Assembly (NCBI RefSeq): GCF_900142175.1
Contig: NZ_FQZX01000008.1
Span: 1 to 19,842 of the forward strand
DNA length: 19,842 nucleotides
Reading direction: 5' to 3'
Source of the DNA: Maribacter aquivivus
Lineage (GTDB): Bacteria > Bacteroidota > Bacteroidia > Flavobacteriales > Flavobacteriaceae
Both the position numbers and the translations under genes were made by a program. Below, in pieces: positions 8,601-16,286 of the stretch; position 1 is the first letter of the stretch, and each line of letters starts with the position of its first letter. The notes under the pieces are model-generated. The model saw only the letters and a list, made by a program, of their open reading frames with translations, was not told the origin of the DNA and searched no databases.

Positions 8601-10100
8601 ATCTGAAAACCCTACTGTAAAATACTCCACTAATTCAGGCACTCCATCATCTACAATAGGTACCGAAAAAGTTTGAACATTGCCCACCTCACCTGTAAAA
8701 GTAAGTGTACCATTTACTGATATATAATCACTACCATTATTAGCCGTACCATCGCTAACCATATACTCTACTGTAAACGGTGTTTCAATAAAACCAAATA
8801 ACCAGCTATATCCATGACGATCACGTACGTGTGTTACCGTAAAAATTGCACTACCAGAATCTTCATCTACATACACATCATTTACAACAATTTTAGGTCC
8901 CGGTGGTGAACAACTAACACTAGCCTGCCAACCGTTACCCGTTGTATTATTATTTGATGTAAACCTAAAAGTTAAGCAACCGTTGGTATTAGTGGCAAAA
9001 ATTTGGGTAGGTATATTATCATTATCATATTGCCCAATTAATGTAGCACCAGTACTGTTACCATCATATACGTATAATATATCACCGGGAATTACATCAA
9101 ACTGATCAAAATTTACTTGTGTATAATTATTTGCTGTATCTGGACAAATAGTATAAACCAGGTCTTCGTTATCAGAATAATTACTAATCCCTCCAGAATC
9201 TAAAAATATATCATCACAGGTAGTTGCAGAGCCTCCATCAGTTATAATCAAAGCGTCATTTGCCAAGATGGTACCTATAGCTGTATCTGTAATATCTATA
9301 TTAGGGTCAGTAGTTGAAACAAAGGAAAAACTAAAGGTTTCATCACCTTCAAATATAGTATCATCTGTAATAAAAACGGTTATAGTTTCGGTATCCCAAA
9401 TGGTACCGTCAAAATTTAAAGTTCCACTTGATGCCGTATAATCTTGGCCCGCAATCGCAGATATATTCGAAGTTGTATAATTAACACTATAAGGTCCGCT
9501 CGCAGCACTACCACCGTGCCTTACTGTAAAGGTTGCAGTACCAGCATTTTCATTTACAGTAACATCATCTACCAATATTTCAGATCCAAATGTTGCCGAG
9601 AATTGTACATTATCAATATAAATGGTATCATTATTTCCCCAATTGGTATCACCTCGATAAAAAATAACTGCAGGATTTGAATCTATTTGTGCATTAGTCA
9701 AATTATATGTCAATGTTCCAGTACCACCATCTATTCTCTCTACAAAATTCCACTGGTTATTATCTGCATTATATATGTACACATCTATTGCCTCACCCCC
9801 TGCAGAATTTGCATCGTAATCCAATGTCAAAGTTGCGGATGAAGCTCCCGCTAAAGGAACAAATCGATAAATATATCTGTTATCAAGATTTCTGAAACGC
9901 AACCTACCTCCAGTGATTTGTATTCTCCCTCCCCAAGCATTACCGTCGTCACCACTTTCGAACCAGTCAGAACTAAAATTTTGAGTACCTTCATTATTAC
10001 CGTAAAAAGTACTGGTAAACGTATCCAAGTAAGTTTCTTGGGCGTAGAAACTTGTGGCACACAATAGAACTAATAAATAACAAAAAAGTCTTAATCTCAT
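5646..10100 (-). CDS. Giant secreted Calx-beta/CUB/DUF3344-like/beta-helix protein
   Basis: 1484 residues from the ATG at 10100; this start opens directly on the signal peptide MRLRLFCYLLVLLCATSFYA (cleavage near AQ). An upstream in-frame ATG at 10148 would add 16 residues and blur the signal. Approximate domains: an N-terminal beta-sandwich (22-170); Calx-beta (175-285, with VNENAGTATFTV and a GQDYTASSGTL segment); a CUB-like domain (290-400, with VYDGNSTGATLIG); a second Calx-beta (402-515, VDEDSGSAIFTVTH); a DUF3344-like region (530-820, with LGGWTLFVFYEDP); an SdrD/Cna-B-like domain (822-890); a right-handed beta-helix (about 1095-1340, repeated asparagine-rich turns such as SIIQNNHF and VIIRQNYI); a C-terminal sandwich (1345-1465); and the tail TVITNRNITYRIKSN. 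No catalytic residues are evident; a surface adhesin or structural protein is likely. Family names are from recognition, without a profile search. Confidence 0.87.
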   Translation of the reverse strand: MRLRLFCYLLVLLCATSFYAQETYLDTFTSTFYGNNEGTQNFSSDWFESGDDGNAWGGRIQITGGRLRFRNLDNRYIYRFVPLAGASSATLTLDYDANSAGGEAIDVYIYNADNNQWNFVERIDGGTGTLTYNLTNAQIDSNPAVIFYRGDTNWGNNDTIYIDNVQFSATFGSEILVDDVTVNENAGTATFTVRHGGSAASGPYSVNYTTSNISAIAGQDYTASSGTLNFDGTIWDTETITVFITDDTIFEGDETFSFSFVSTTDPNIDITDTAIGTILANDALIITDGGSATTCDDIFLDSGGISNYSDNEDLVYTICPDTANNYTQVNFDQFDVIPGDILYVYDGNSTGATLIGQYDNDNIPTQIFATNTNGCLTFRFTSNNNTTGNGWQASVSCSPPGPKIVVNDVYVDEDSGSAIFTVTHVRDRHGYSWLFGFIETPFTVEYMVSDGTANNGSDYISVNGTLTFTGEVGNVQTFSVPIVDDGVPELVEYFTVGFSDATAQYASVDYSDTANGYINSQILANDPLTLFQEFDGYYDYSTTGGSLRTNDNNTDACSITTSSSNSLIAPIPNTGTIKKAYLYWAHSSTVVDGAVTFEGQTVNANYQYQTTLTNRNFYGYVSDVTDIVAGVADPSTNVFDFSGLSIDNSNTYCSSATVLGGWTLFVFYEDPNLPAVNINLYQGFDGLSNDGNSFTLDSFYAIAGAGAKASFLSWEGDSTLDGNSSGTTNPNGERLSITNQANQDFILSGDGGQTGNNAYNSTMYDNTTTPDYNVNTTYGVDLDTYDISTYISPGDSQVTANVDVGQDFLISAAVVLKVPSNLIAGTVFEDVNYGGGQGRNMTNANGVGIASAIVELYKSDGTFVRRTTSKVSGDYSFGGMADGDYYVKLVNSTVRSNRDNGINCTTCVPIQTFRSYGDVTNTIEVLTEIGGTDPTAFSDSALGVFDDSQSLSLVSIASSGVANIDFGFNFNTIVNTNEFGQGSLEQFILNSNTLGETGLDIEANSIFDPAVEEDVSIFMIPPTGDSFGRTADVNYNAAGYFNILIDDSNELSTITGTNTIIDGRTQAAYSGDANSGTVGAGGTSVGVSNIALPNYERPEIQVHRDKGDVFISEGNNVTIRNLSVFADKNSAIVAEQGSLNVVQNLIGVDATANNSGDLKVGVENKGADINVDGNYLSTITESAILIDGGNSSIIQNNHFINNGSTACDDAILLADGSGVIIRQNYIEASASTAIDGEDKVDSIIITENSLTTSGQDGGDCKGNPQQMAVKLAGNGSSVTNNKIYQNGGAGIAIVDGSSNLISQNSIYANGTVTPSLGIDLDMDGITLNDTSDSDSGPNNLENFPVINSAFISGTNLVVTGWTSPGSTVEVFFTDINEGTATLGDNQLGLTQDYGEGQIFIGTAVEGSSDDQDATSSLYLDDDGNTDNTNKYKFVFPLPSSTAVGDLITTTGTRSNSTSEFSPEVVIKTYTVITNRNITYRIKSN

Positions 10101-10182
10101 AATCAAATTAATGGGGGCATTGAAATGCAAAAACAATCTATAATGCATATCATCGGTAAAAATAACTAGGAGTTGAGGTCAT

Positions 10183-10337
10183 CCCTAAAATATGTTGTGA
10201 AGTAAGACTATTACCAAGTGAACGCCTAAAATACTGCTGTTTAGACTTTTAAAATCACTATTTAAATTGCTTTTTTTGCTTGCATTTAATCTATTAGACA
10301 CCTAAAAATATGACACTAACAGCAACTTGATTAAATA
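10183..10337 (-). promoter_or_regulatory. Leader region similar to that before the 16006 gene
   Basis: In transcription direction it carries, in order, ATTTAATC, TATTTTTAGGTGT, ATTAAAT, AAACAGCAGT, TTTTAGGC and CTTACTTCACAACATATTTT, then AGGG. The same order of blocks appears in 16210-16105, and the last block also lies before the gene starting at 884. TTG followed 22 bases later by TATTTTAG could be a Bacteroidota-type promoter. A perfect palindrome AGTAATTACT sits at 10337-10346. Alignment by eye. Confidence 0.35.
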
Positions 10338-10434
10338 GTAATTACTGTAAATGCACTTGAGTTTTAGGTAATCTAAAAAGGTGATGCTACACTTGTAAAT
10401 CGTGTCAAAAAAAATATTAAACTAGGACTAAAAA

Positions 10435-10482
10435 TCAATTCAATTTTACACGATACGTTATTCTTTTGTTGGTAATTACAGA
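10435..10482 (-). repeat. Copy 3 of shared C-terminal tail module
   Basis: Encodes SVITNKRITYRVKLN plus stop; preceded, as in copy 1, by an Ig-like domain with a QWQVSIDG core. Confidence 0.8.
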
Positions 10483-13400
10483 TTTAACTTGAACCGTTAG
10501 CAAAGCTGCATTTGAGATTTGAGCATCACAAGAGGTCGCAGCATTTGAAGCCAAGATTCTATATTGATAATTATTTTGAGTTAAGTCTACCCCAATAATA
10601 TTTAAGGTTTCTGTTTGAGTACCTGTATAATCAGGTCCATTAGAAATATCATTAAATGTAACCCCGCCATCTATACTTACTTGCCATTGAAAAGTATCTG
10701 CATTAGTCGTATTAACGCTAAAAATAGCATTGTCATTGACAAAAACAGACTGTGTTACTGGTTGCATATCAATGATAGATTCTGGAATATCAGAAATAAT
10801 ATGCTCCCCTAAATCTACCGGACATTGGTTATTACCCCACCTCGCCCATAAATGATATGTACCAGAGGCTAAATTAGAATATGTAACAGAGCCGCTATTA
10901 TCTGGAACTGATGATTGATAAGAAACCTGATTATCCAAACTAAACTCTATCGAAGATCTATTTGAATTATCAGGAAAATCAAAGCTAATTTCACCATTAG
11001 TTAAATTACAACTAGACGCTGTAATATTAACGGTAGGATTTGGTGAAGGATATACTTTTACTTGTACATCATCTGACATTGTACAACCATTAGGCAGTGT
11101 TGCGGTAACCGTATATATTAAATTAGTTGTAATTGTAAGATCTGCTCCTGAATATGTAAAAATTGGTTGTGCCGCTCCTATATTGTCTAAATAAGCTGTC
11201 TCAACGACCGTTGCACCTGACCATGTATAACTATAATTTGGATTTGATGTTTCACCTATTTGAATAGCATCTGATACTTCGCAAACTGTTACGTTAGATC
11301 CCGCTAAACCAGAAAGACCTGTAGGAGGAATCATTTCTGTTTCTGAAGTTGTACAGGCACATGAGTTATCTAATGATTCAATCACTAGTAAAATATTACA
11401 AACCCTATTTGGTGACGTAATGAAGTTAATAGCACCATTAACGGTACTCGTTGCTAGAATCTGAACTGTCATCGTTTCAGTACCTATTAAAATATCCCCA
11501 GCAGAGAAAACCCCGTTAGAATCAGCGTCATAATATGCTGAAACAATAGTACCAGCAGACATTGTTGTACCGGAAGTATTTTCAATGGAAAAATTAGCAG
11601 TGACATTCTGATCATTACCACTGACTGTAGCAACTGTAGATGTTGAACTTATAACCAAATTAGATTTTTCTACGGAAATAGTTTCATCTGTCTGCGCTGT
11701 AACACTTTGAACTACCGGACAACTTGGTCCACCCGAACCTGAACAATCAATACTTTGTTCTATTCGCGTAGCTACATTTAAATCATAATTTTGACAACTA
11801 ACATCTTCAGGTGAAACAACTTCAATTTCAAAATCGAAGGCAATAAGAGATGTGACCCCTACTCCATCAGGTATTTGCCATTTTAATACCCGAGTTCCCG
11901 CTACTGCATCGGTTGATACCGTGGGTTCTGCGGAAGGACCGTTAGTGCCAGCTACATACGAACCTGATACGTAATTAAATGCATCGTCAATTGTAGCAAC
12001 AATAAATTCTATATCCCCATCACTTTCAATACCCTGGTTGGTTATTTCTACTGAAATCCCTTCAGTATCATTACAAGCTTGAACAGCATTATCGTATGAA
12101 ATAACCGAAATGTCATAATCAATATTAGAAGGTACCTGAGTAACATTTACAGGGTTGGTCTTAATTTCACTTTGTCCATCATTAGGATCAATGGGTTGTT
12201 GACAACCAGACTCTGCATTTATTTGTGTGATTATCTTACTACCAGATACATAATCGCAAGTAAACGTTAATTCAAAATTCACATTAAATTCATTAGGCTC
12301 TGGAACAGATACACCTGGTAGACCATTAGCACCACTAATAGGACTGCCTACAATTGCAGAAATATCTATTGAATATGTATTTGTACCTGCATTAAACACA
12401 ATTAGACCTGAACCTATTGCATAATCTACTGCATCATACCTCAAAACCCCTGTAGTATTATCGAGTACCATACCAACAGGTAATTTTATATCAGCAGCCA
12501 AAGCGTAAGCAAAGCCATTAGCGGCATTGTTCACGTCTATTGAATAGGGAACAACATCGCAAAAATCATAAGTGGCCGGAGGCACACCAAGAGCTGTAGT
12601 TACATTTATAGAAGGGTTTTGTGTACTTAACGATAGTTGAATTACTTCTTCATTACAAATATAATTACTACCAGAACTCCCTAAAGGATAACCCGTATCT
12701 GGATCGGTAGGGTACTGACTACAATTTTGACCAACTCTAATATCAAAACTATCTGTACCACAAACGGTAAAATTGCTAGACCGAATTTCTAATTGTTTAC
12801 CAGCACTAGAAATGTCTCCTACTTGCGCCCAATATTTACCAGTACCATATCCAATAAGGGGTATTTCTGTTGTGTTATCCCAAAGTGTTGGTACAATATT
12901 GTTATTTGCTATTTCTATAGCAATCCAGGTATTCTGCAAAGAAGCTCCGCCTGAGGTTGTATTATTGATATCAACAACCCATTCGGCATTTTGGGTGTTA
13001 GTAGAAATTGTAGGCGTAGGCGAACTTACGGTATAACTTAGGGGTAAATATTGTGTATTTCTTACGTTGGTGGATCTTCCCATATTTATGGACCTACCTG
13101 GTAAACTTACATTTCTAAAAATTTCAAACTCGGTACTTGGCAAAACAATAATTCCTAATCTTTCATCAGAAAAAGACCAATCCTCAATGGTACAATTTGC
13201 AACTACATTAAAATTAACATCTTTTATTGCGTAGCTGACGGATGCTTTTTCTTTAGACCAAGACCCATCATTGGTCCATCTATATCTATGAAATCCTGGT
13301 TCTGCATTATAAGTTATAACAGGGTCTGTAATATCATGTGAAAATTCCCCATAACCCCTATAACTTGAGCTTCCAGGCACATAATCTACTCCAACCGGAA

Positions 13401-15642
13401 CTAGAATATCTACTACTTTAGGTATCGCAAAATTTCGAAATTCATTAGGAAAAAGATCCCCTAATATAGAATAAGTTGCATGGTGAAACCGTATTCCCAT
13501 TCCAAATTCATTACAACCATCAATGGTTAAACTTTGTTGCACCACTTGTGTTGTTGGGACATCTTTATAAGCTAAGATTCCAAATTCTTCCGTAAGAAAA
13601 TTACAAGTATGTTCCGTTGAATTAGCTGCGGAAGTTACAGGAGATGAAACCAAAATTCCGGTCATTGGCATATACCTAGTATAAGATATAGAACTATTTT
13701 CAGAAACTTTTAAATCTACATCTATAATATATCTATCACCAATCCCCGGTGTTATTGTAGAAAAATCACCGCCTAATACATCTACTGAATGATTGCTTTT
13801 TCCTCCAATATTCTGAACATAAGAATACTGACCTAAATTATTTGATATTGTTGATGTGCCACCACCACTTGGAAGGTACTCAACTTGTATTGCTTTTATA
13901 CCTCCGTCTGATTGGGTACCGAACCAATTATTGCTATCATATTCAAGTAACGCCTTAGCAGAAGTAAGATTTGTTTCATTTACATCAATCTCAACATGCC
14001 ATCTAACCATATCACCTTCTAAAACATGATCTAAGCGAAGACCTGGGGTATTTACTGGAATAGGCGTGGTCTCGGTCATATCCGTATACCCTAAAGAAGT
14101 ACGATCAAGTGAAAAATTAGATACGCAAACCGAGGGTCCGCCACTTGGACAGGTAACAGTAAACGTAGGACCATCTTCACAGATGTGAATAGGTTCATAT
14201 GTGGAATCACCTTTTAAATGATATTCGTAAGATATACCCCCAGCAAAACTGCCAGAACAAGTTGGGTCTACCATTAATGGAATTTGTGGGTTTCTACTAA
14301 TTAAATACCCATACGTTGGTGCTGAAATAGAAGAGTATATAGCAACTCCTGTTGCTGCATTAAAACTAAGCAAATCAAAAGGTTCCGATTGCCATACACC
14401 GTTTCCATTTGGTATGATACCTGGAGGTAAAGTATAGTGAACTTCCCAATGCATACCTGGAATACTGGTTGTCGTTGGTGTTTGACTACTTGAAGTACTT
14501 ATAAAAAAATCAAAAGTATCTCCAGGACCAAAATTAGCACTTCCACTAGATGAATTAATATTAGTTGCTATAGATTGCGTATTATAAAAACTCCAAGGGC
14601 GCCATGTATTCAATCCATTATTCGGCACATTCAAGCTTGTTGAATTACCACATTGGTCTGTGTATTCATAAGCCCAACGTACCATTGAATAACCTGCATT
14701 CATACGATCACAAGCAGTGTCATTATTTGAATCTAATAGATAGTTGTATGCTAGTTCTGCTTCTAAGACCAATGAATTACCAACTGGTAAATCATCAAAA
14801 AAGCCATCTCCATCTAAATCCTCCAAACCTACTCCAGCCCCGTCAGGATCTGTTGATAATTGAAAATCAGCAAAACTACCTTCAGTTCCTTGATTGGGAA
14901 AGGATGTCCCATCTACATTAAAATTAGACCAGGTATAAATGTTATAATCAGCAGGAATATATGTCGCACCTCCATTACTAAAACCTAAATCGAGCGTAAG
15001 GTTATAAATGTCACCAGCACCTGTGCCATCATTCCGTAATAAGAATTCAGCCGTGTCGGTAGTGGTTAATCCTGGCCAAGCTCTTTTGACTACTCGAGTA
15101 TATAAATCAGGTGCTCCAGAAGCCAAAGCAATTCCTGATGTAGAAGTATTACCTGTTTCACAAGCATTGGTCCCTGTAATGCAACCTCCATAAGCTGATT
15201 GATAAGTTATCGTTTCGCCTGCACCAAATGGACAATTGAGCAGTTTAGCTTTTACAGTTATTGAAATATTCTCATTTTCTTCAAAGCGAGAATCATTATC
15301 ACCTATAGCCGAAATCTCTCCAGCATTTAACTCTAAAGTATCTGTTATGATACCACCTACCGATATCCCTTGAGAAAAATTCCCTGTACCTTCATACGTA
15401 ATAGAAATATTGTCAGAATGTTCAATATAAGCTAGTACATTATTACTATAAGCATTAGAATTTACTGGGGCGTTACCAATTGTAAAGGTAAAATCTTGAG
15501 TTTCATTAATTCTTAATGAGCCCGACAAAGGTAAAATAGCATTATCGACTTCTAAAGAGGAATACAATACTGATGGATAATCAACAGCTGTCGAAATTGA
15601 CGGGTTGCTGACAAGTGTATGTTCAATTTCAGGATCTACCAT
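10435..15642 (-). CDS. Main part of a giant surface protein, cut from its signal peptide by a frameshift
   Basis: 1735 residues from the first ATG in frame; there is no signal peptide here and no convincing translation start. The open frame continues upstream to about 15779, encoding YPVAGVSVDSSNPNKPVFT and onward, which fits as a continuation of the 15737-16006 fragment. The protein is a long series of beta-sandwich modules resembling the DUF11/conserved-repeat type of surface proteins, rich in N, T, S, G and D. One calcium-like loop, DLDGDGFFDD, lies near residue 275. Toward the end are a PKD-like/Ig-like module (VCEVSDAIQIGETSNPNYSY) and a SprB-repeat-like segment (SGTYHLWARWGNNQCP). The end is an Ig-like domain clearly related to that of the 1338-5438 protein, with the tail SVITNKRITYRVKLN. 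If translated alone it would stay in the cytoplasm. Likely role, when intact, is a surface adhesin. Confidence 0.75.
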   Translation of the reverse strand: MVDPEIEHTLVSNPSISTAVDYPSVLYSSLEVDNAILPLSGSLRINETQDFTFTIGNAPVNSNAYSNNVLAYIEHSDNISITYEGTGNFSQGISVGGIITDTLELNAGEISAIGDNDSRFEENENISITVKAKLLNCPFGAGETITYQSAYGGCITGTNACETGNTSTSGIALASGAPDLYTRVVKRAWPGLTTTDTAEFLLRNDGTGAGDIYNLTLDLGFSNGGATYIPADYNIYTWSNFNVDGTSFPNQGTEGSFADFQLSTDPDGAGVGLEDLDGDGFFDDLPVGNSLVLEAELAYNYLLDSNNDTACDRMNAGYSMVRWAYEYTDQCGNSTSLNVPNNGLNTWRPWSFYNTQSIATNINSSSGSANFGPGDTFDFFISTSSSQTPTTTSIPGMHWEVHYTLPPGIIPNGNGVWQSEPFDLLSFNAATGVAIYSSISAPTYGYLISRNPQIPLMVDPTCSGSFAGGISYEYHLKGDSTYEPIHICEDGPTFTVTCPSGGPSVCVSNFSLDRTSLGYTDMTETTPIPVNTPGLRLDHVLEGDMVRWHVEIDVNETNLTSAKALLEYDSNNWFGTQSDGGIKAIQVEYLPSGGGTSTISNNLGQYSYVQNIGGKSNHSVDVLGGDFSTITPGIGDRYIIDVDLKVSENSSISYTRYMPMTGILVSSPVTSAANSTEHTCNFLTEEFGILAYKDVPTTQVVQQSLTIDGCNEFGMGIRFHHATYSILGDLFPNEFRNFAIPKVVDILVPVGVDYVPGSSSYRGYGEFSHDITDPVITYNAEPGFHRYRWTNDGSWSKEKASVSYAIKDVNFNVVANCTIEDWSFSDERLGIIVLPSTEFEIFRNVSLPGRSINMGRSTNVRNTQYLPLSYTVSSPTPTISTNTQNAEWVVDINNTTSGGASLQNTWIAIEIANNNIVPTLWDNTTEIPLIGYGTGKYWAQVGDISSAGKQLEIRSSNFTVCGTDSFDIRVGQNCSQYPTDPDTGYPLGSSGSNYICNEEVIQLSLSTQNPSINVTTALGVPPATYDFCDVVPYSIDVNNAANGFAYALAADIKLPVGMVLDNTTGVLRYDAVDYAIGSGLIVFNAGTNTYSIDISAIVGSPISGANGLPGVSVPEPNEFNVNFELTFTCDYVSGSKIITQINAESGCQQPIDPNDGQSEIKTNPVNVTQVPSNIDYDISVISYDNAVQACNDTEGISVEITNQGIESDGDIEFIVATIDDAFNYVSGSYVAGTNGPSAEPTVSTDAVAGTRVLKWQIPDGVGVTSLIAFDFEIEVVSPEDVSCQNYDLNVATRIEQSIDCSGSGGPSCPVVQSVTAQTDETISVEKSNLVISSTSTVATVSGNDQNVTANFSIENTSGTTMSAGTIVSAYYDADSNGVFSAGDILIGTETMTVQILATSTVNGAINFITSPNRVCNILLVIESLDNSCACTTSETEMIPPTGLSGLAGSNVTVCEVSDAIQIGETSNPNYSYTWSGATVVETAYLDNIGAAQPIFTYSGADLTITTNLIYTVTATLPNGCTMSDDVQVKVYPSPNPTVNITASSCNLTNGEISFDFPDNSNRSSIEFSLDNQVSYQSSVPDNSGSVTYSNLASGTYHLWARWGNNQCPVDLGEHIISDIPESIIDMQPVTQSVFVNDNAIFSVNTTNADTFQWQVSIDGGVTFNDISNGPDYTGTQTETLNIIGVDLTQNNYQYRILASNAATSCDAQISNAALLTVQVKSVITNKRITYRVKLN

Positions 15643-15736
15643 AGCCGAACACCCCGTCTGAACTGTGTATGATATGTCTATAAAACTTATAGAACCGATT
15701 AGCGGAGTACTAATAGTAAATACTGGTTTATTAGGA

Positions 15737-16006
15737 TTAGACGAATCTACAGAAACCCCCGCTACAGGGTAGGTAGGTAAGCGCTACAAACTCTGATTGA
15801 CTAGGCAATTGTACACTCACTTGTTCATTACTAGAGGTAGTACCATATAACCTAAAACTAAATGTTGATGCATCACCGCATGCAATAACCTCAGTTGGAA
15901 GATCAGTTGACGGGTTTACAACAATATTCTGAGCCCTTAGATTTAGTGTACAGAAAAAAAGTATCGATACTAAAATGTAAAAGAATTTTATTGGGTTACA
16001 CAACAT
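15737..16006 (-). CDS. Signal-peptide fragment of the frameshifted giant protein
   Basis: The frame gives 89 residues from the ATG at 16006. It begins with a strong signal peptide (KFFYILVSILFFCTLN, cleavage after LRAQ near residue 26), followed by the start of a beta-sandwich domain with ACGDASTFSFRLYGTTSSN. At residue 77 it reaches LTY, then runs into an out-of-frame stretch (LPCSGGFCRFV) and stops. A TTG at 16042 is also in frame but would put 12 polar residues before the signal. The downstream frame picks up exactly where this fragment loses its sense, so this is one gene with 10435-15642. Alone it would make only a short exported stub. Confidence 0.7.
   Translation of the reverse strand: MLCNPIKFFYILVSILFFCTLNLRAQNIVVNPSTDLPTEVIACGDASTFSFRLYGTTSSNEQVSVQLPSQSEFVALTYLPCSGGFCRFV
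15768..15779. repeat. Tetranucleotide tract (GGTA)3 at the frameshift
   Basis: Plus strand GGTAGGTAGGTA, which is (TACC)3 in the coding direction. Two copies give an intact gene (CTT ACC TAC CCT GTA); the three present give a +4 shift. Tetranucleotide tracts are a known substrate for slipped-strand changes, though three units is short for high-rate switching. Confidence 0.75.
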
Positions 16007-16104
16007 TCTATAGACCTTCAAATAACTAAACTTATTCGCCAACAGATTTTATTGACGCTATTCTCAGGTAAATATATTTAGACTTAAGTTGTTATGAGAA
16101 AAAG

Positions 16105-16210
16105 TGTTGTGTAGAGCCTAATTGTAGATGTAACTGCTGTTTTTTTCATTGTAAGCAAGTATTTAATACTGCTTTAACACCTATAAATACTATACTTGAT
16201 CGATTAAATG
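16105..16210 (-). promoter_or_regulatory. Leader region of the frameshifted giant gene
   Basis: Shares block order with 10337-10183: ATTTAATC, TATTTATAGGTGT, ATTAAAT, AAACAGCAGT, ATTAGGC and CTCTACACAACA. It also contains the perfect inverted repeat AGTATT-T-AATACT at 16158-16170, an operator-like site. It lies just past the terminator at 16236-16261, where a new promoter is expected. Evidence is visual similarity only. Confidence 0.35.
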
Positions 16211-16235
16211 CAGAACAAAAAAAACATGTATAAAC

Positions 16236-16261
16236 AAAAAAAACAGCTATAGATATAGCTG
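16236..16261 (-). terminator. Strong intrinsic terminator of the OmpA/PorP operon
   Basis: In transcription direction the hairpin CAGCTAT-ATCT-ATAGCTG is followed at once by eight T. It lies 26-43 bases past the stop at 16287 and separates the SprF-like cassette from the giant-protein genes. A second run of eight T follows shortly after. Confidence 0.85.
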
Positions 16262-16286
16262 CCTTTTCTGTAGTATATAAAAAATT

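Larger units (their letters stand above)
10435..16006 (-). pseudogene. Whole giant-protein gene, disrupted by a 4-base insertion
   Basis: Removing one GGTA unit at 15768-15779 joins the two frames as FVALTYPVAGVSVDSS and gives a single 1855-residue protein from the ATG at 16006, with signal peptide at the front and the VITN tail at the end. The remaining 1.7 kilocodons have no other stop or shift. The gene is therefore recently broken, reversibly switched, or miscalled by 4 bases. Confidence 0.6.

Noticed and set aside
9851..10060. Minus-strand frame of 69 codons overlapping the start of the 5646-10100 gene
   Set aside because: Out-of-frame shadow of a gene with a clear signal peptide and domains.
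14604..14921. Open frame of 105 codons on the plus strand
   Set aside because: Antisense to the long giant-protein frame; low-complexity product without domain or plausible start context.
15737..15810. Programmed ribosomal frameshift as the default explanation for the split gene
   Set aside because: A +1 slip on CCC-T is possible, but the exact tandem GGTA duplication and the clean rejoining on removing one copy make a DNA-level indel simpler. Kept only as an alternative.
16043..16286. Small gene or RNA between the OmpA gene and the giant-protein gene
   Set aside because: No open frame with a credible start; the region is explained by the terminator and the leader blocks.
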